DNA from: Aradus depressus
Taxonomy: Eukaryota > Arthropoda > Insecta > Hemiptera > Aradidae
Direction: 5' to 3'
Length of the DNA stretch: 64,000 nt
Assembly: GCA_963662175.1 (NCBI GenBank)
Contig: OY759216.1
Span: 41,619,087-41,683,086, forward strand
How positions within the stretch are numbered: position 1 is the first letter of the stretch; each line of letters opens with the position of its first letter. Positions 61,301-64,000 of the stretch are shown in pieces. The position numbers were made by a program, and so were the translations under genes. The notes beneath the pieces were generated by a model. That model did no database searches and was not told the DNA's origin. It saw only the letters and a program-made list of their open reading frames with translations.

Positions 61301-61737
61301 GACACATTTGGTTGTATGGCGGTCCTGACGCTATATGTATGGTATTCCTTTAGACTCTACATTGTACGGAAAGGATTCCCCACTGATGATGATACTGATG
61401 CATTGAAAACCGGTCTTTTATCTATATGACAATATGTAATGATTTTAAAATAGTAAAAAAATATTCTCGTTAAGTACTCTCAGAACCCTTCAACTTGATA
61501 ACCTATTCGACTATGTACAAAAATATGAGTTCACGAAAGCGACTTTCTGGATCGCGAAAAAGTTTCTGAAACCGTTCAATACGCTCAGCTTATTGCTGCC
61601 ACTAAGAGATGAATACATTCAGATTTCATGTAGCTCCGATTTTTTGTATGGGACCTAGAGTCAGACAGACACATGAACGAAAGCATAAGGTGTATTTTTG
61701 GCGCTTGACCTACAAAACCCTAATACTAATATGAGTT
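61301..61737. other. stretch between SINE-derived repeats
   Basis: Apart from the eroded family A arm at 61379-61420, no feature is recognised. Confidence 0.5.
61379..61420 (+). ncRNA. family A hammerhead-type motif, eroded
   Basis: CUGAUGA (61383-61389), U, GAUAC-UGAU-GCAUU (one mismatch), GAA, AACCGGUC, U. Stem I no longer pairs. It is an isolated single arm. Confidence 0.38.
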
Positions 61738-61965
61738 AGTTATTATGACTCATGTCCGAGCTTTAACTGTAAGGTCATATCGCCTACTACCAGAGCACTC
61801 TTTCGTCACTCTGGTTGACATGAGTCCGACTCTACTATGAAAGATCTAAAAGGACTCCCACAATAGAGTCGGGCTCATATCCACCAGAACGACAGAAGAG
61901 CGCTCTCATAGTAGGCGATATGACCTCATAGTTAAACCTTGGGCATGAATCACAATAACTAACTA
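61738..61965. repeat. fold-back SINE1 derivative, complete copy
   Basis: A reverse SINE1 tail half (AGTTAGTTATTATGACTCAT...GAGTCCGACTCTACTATGAAAG) is joined through ATCTAAAAGG to a forward tail half (ACTCCCACAATAGAGTCGGG...CATGAATCACAATAACTAACT). The whole is an inverted repeat of about 228 bp with matching AGTTAGTTATT / AATAACTAACT ends. Confidence 0.8.
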
Positions 61966-62042
61966 AAATATTTTTTTTATTTTCAAATAATTTTTGGAAA
62001 AAATGTTGTTTCAAGGTTATATATAAGCTTTGAACTTTTTAA

Positions 62043-62556
62043 GGCGGCTTTACACGACGCTGGTAACTCGTACGAGTCACTGGGGCGAGTACTGGAGGCG
62101 AGTGTTTCAAATGGATAGTGGTGTCTACACGTTAAAATTGGTTTATAACGTGTAGACGCCACTCGGTTTAGCGGCAATTTCCAGTAGTCGAGTTTTTTCT
62201 CTTATTTTCTTGCAAAGATGAGCACTATATGCAAAAAGTCTCTGATCAAAAAGTGTTTAGAGACGTGTATTAAAGTGTTGTGCGAAGAATTGTTCTTATA
62301 ATTATTCAGGCTCGTATTCCATTAACATTCTTCGTCTCTATATAGTTCCCCAAAATTGTGTGGGGGAAGTATGGTGGGGGAACCAACTCGTTCCAGTAAA
62401 TAGGATTGCTTTCTGTTCACTCGACTGGCATGGCCACTCGCAGCGAGTACTCTACTGGAATACAGAACATCAATTTACACAAGGAGAGTACTAAAAGTGA
62501 GTAGGTACTCGGTTTTAGTGACTCGTACGAGTTACTAGCATCGTGTAAAGCCTCCC
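62043..62556. mobile_element. TTAA-type MITE, 514 bp
   Basis: TTAA at 62039-62042 and 62557-62560 flanks inverted ends of about 38 bp (GGCGGCTTTACACGACGCTG against GGGAGGCTTTACACGATGCT, then GTAACTCGTACGAGTCAC on both sides). TTAA duplication is typical of piggyBac-like elements. Several GAGTACT and CGAGTGAC-like subterminal motifs and an inner hairpin (GGTGTCTACACGTTA against TAACGTGTAGACGCC, 62130-62162) are present. No transposase is seen. Confidence 0.88.
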
Positions 62557-62560
62557 TTAA

Positions 62561-62874
62561 ACCCGAACTTGTCACACTAGAGAGACTGTAATTGCTCACT
62601 TTTTTTCTATACTTTCTTTGTTATAAATCCATTTTTTACGTTTCACCTTTCAAATTTTGTCCTTTATGAAGAACGGCGAAATTTCGGAATATAAAAATAA
62701 GTCTTCATTCGTCATTCTGACATCAAGTTGTCGTATATTTGAAGGACCTGAGTAGGACCCGCTGGCTGTTGATGGTATTCAACTGTTGCATGTCTCCTTT
62801 GTCACTTGACTTTCTCACTGGGCTCGTGGCCTGCAGCGGTTATTGCAGTTGTGTCCAGCCCCCCTCCCCTACTC
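62561..62874. other. short stretch without recognised gene
   Basis: The plus frame at 62739-62933 overlaps a family E copy and has no known domain. Confidence 0.45.
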
Positions 62875-63300
62875 CTATCGATAGATGGAATGTATCAACA
62901 CCAAATTTTATATGTGTATCCAGAGCCCCATAACAACGACACCTATTAATTTTCAGCGGAATCAGCCGAAAAAGAGGGGAGGATCAGAGGGGGTTCAACT
63001 CAAAAATCACAATAACTCAAAATGAATGTATCGACATGAAAGTTTAAATTTAATTCAAAATCCCATAAGGATGGCACCTACATATTAATTTACCGAGAAA
63101 TCGGACGAGGGAGGACCAGAGAAGGGGACTTAACTCAAAAATCCTAATAACTGTCGATGTAACGGAAACAAACATGAAATTTAGTTTGAGGGAGTCTCCG
63201 ACGTGGAGGTTATCAACCAAATGGGTGAATTGGTTTCAGCGAGAGAGCGAAAACTTTGATCAATTCGTACTGGGGAAGTACATTCACCAATGACTTTTTT
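62875..63300 (+). repeat. family E repeat, copy 15
   Basis: CTATCGATAGATGGAATGTA, TCAACACCAAATTTTATATG, AACGACACCTATTAATTTTC, ATAAGGATGGCACC, AACTGTCGATGTAACGG, TGGTTTCAGCGAGAGAGCG and ACTGGGGAAGTACATTCACC. The GACGACACC block is present twice. The 5' end is missing. Confidence 0.75.
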
Positions 63301-64000
63301 ATGCAGTTATTCGAACCTCAACTTTTCCGCCGTAGTCAGAAATCTTCTAAAAACCTGATGTTAAACGAAGAAAATCTTTTAGTTAATTTTACAACAAACA
63401 TTTGTCCAAAAATAAATCAAGTTTAAATACAGGAGGGATTAAATTGTAAGCTCTGATGGAGGGGTAGGCGACACGTGGTCGACCCACTCAGATACCAATC
63501 ATCGAGTCAAAGCGATTCAGGAATAATACGGGGGAGCTGGTCTTCAAACCATGTGCATAAATACTTTATCCATTATCCATCCATTTGCCATTTGACGGGA
63601 GACTACAGCTATTAATCCTTACAGTTAGCAGCCGGTTCATCGGTTACTAACCAGCGCGTTCACAAAATGGACCTCAACCTATTCAAAACCAATCACATGA
63701 TAGAAATTGAGTTATTCTCCCTTCTTTTGTTGGTCTCATATATGCCTGATATTGTCTACATATATTGGTGTAGATAATGGATGAGATTGTTGTAAAAAAA
63801 AAAAAAACAGTGATCAATATTTTTAAATGAAGTATTTTGGCTGTTTCAAAGTGAACCATTTCCTTTGATAACGACAAAAAAAAAAAAGAAAAGAGGTCAA
63901 TTATGATGAAAATCCACAGATTAGAACCAATATAGTATAGATATATAAAAAAAAATGTATCCTGAGTGTATCTCCCAGCGGAGAGAAGATGAGAGTCCGT
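63301..64000. other. stretch without recognised gene at the window end
   Basis: No supported gene or repeat boundary is seen. Short A-runs lie at about 63795-63807 and 63876-63887. Confidence 0.5.

Overview
The window looks like gene-poor, transposon-dense DNA from an animal nuclear genome, most likely an insect. It is AT-rich, has no operon-like gene packing, and contains spliceosomal signals, tRNA-derived SINEs, non-LTR retrotransposon tails, hAT and TTAA-type MITEs and long microsatellites. A hemipteran is my best guess, but the sequence alone does not prove it. Only one piece of a conventional host gene is recognised: a short exon at 54517-54717 whose product resembles the N-terminus of SCYL2 (SCY1-like pseudokinase 2), with a clear acceptor and a GTAAGT donor. 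A weaker possible last exon lies at 14995-15229.

The rest is mobile DNA in several layers. (1) SINE1, about 345 bp with a tRNA-like head, has more than 20 full or partial copies. Its best copies end in AACCTAACC-type tails and have 9-13 bp target-site duplications (16340-16688, 19218-19560, 60360-60518). SINE2, with a tRNA-Leu/Ser-like head, has two copies (18016-18236, 59519-59738), and its head seems fused to a SINE1 tail at 54093-54240. (2) Non-LTR retrotransposon debris includes an RNase H plus zinc-knuckle fragment (32280-33727, 12-bp duplication), a Jockey-like RT tail (43927-44480, 12-bp duplication) and decayed tails at 11220, 20985, 23130, 30345, 39255, 55945 and 59040. (3) DNA transposons include a 527-bp hAT MITE packed with TATCGTAC motifs (2538-3064), a 2.1-kb hAT relative with a BED zinc-finger remnant (49124-51236), a TTAA MITE (62043-62556) and family H MITEs. 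(4) A noncoding family E, whose ends carry ACTTCCCC/GGGGAAGT, is present about 15 times.

The most interesting layer is a set of fold-back (inverted-arm) elements. At least six sequence families (A, B, C, J, K, N) carry in their arms the same small RNA architecture: stem I, CUGANGA box, short stem II, GAA, a tiny palindromic stem III, then an NUH-type site followed by the other strand of stem I. This is the layout of minimal type I hammerhead ribozymes known from Penelope-like retroelements. Full-box motifs with paired stem I and stem II lie at 8058-8099, 8544-8585, 17073-17110, 32048-32085 and 36034-36069. All carry one extra U or A between the CUGANGA box and stem II. No Penelope reverse transcriptase or GIY-YIG domain is seen, so these would be non-autonomous or truncated copies.

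Tandem arrays stand out. A 2.7-kb array of a 54-bp unit (40697-43406, about 50 copies) abuts the family A element at 43403-44620; because 54 is divisible by 3 it makes long but probably meaningless reading frames on both strands. Others are a 122-bp array made from a retrotransposon zinc-knuckle segment (11416-11937), a 55-bp array (4503-4975), a 66-bp array (45052-45435) and 179-bp duplications that include a hAT end (51237-51580). Nesting gives relative ages: the RNase H element is younger than a family C fold-back, SINE1 is younger than families C and N, family B lies inside a family E copy, and a Jockey-like tail lies inside a family A element.
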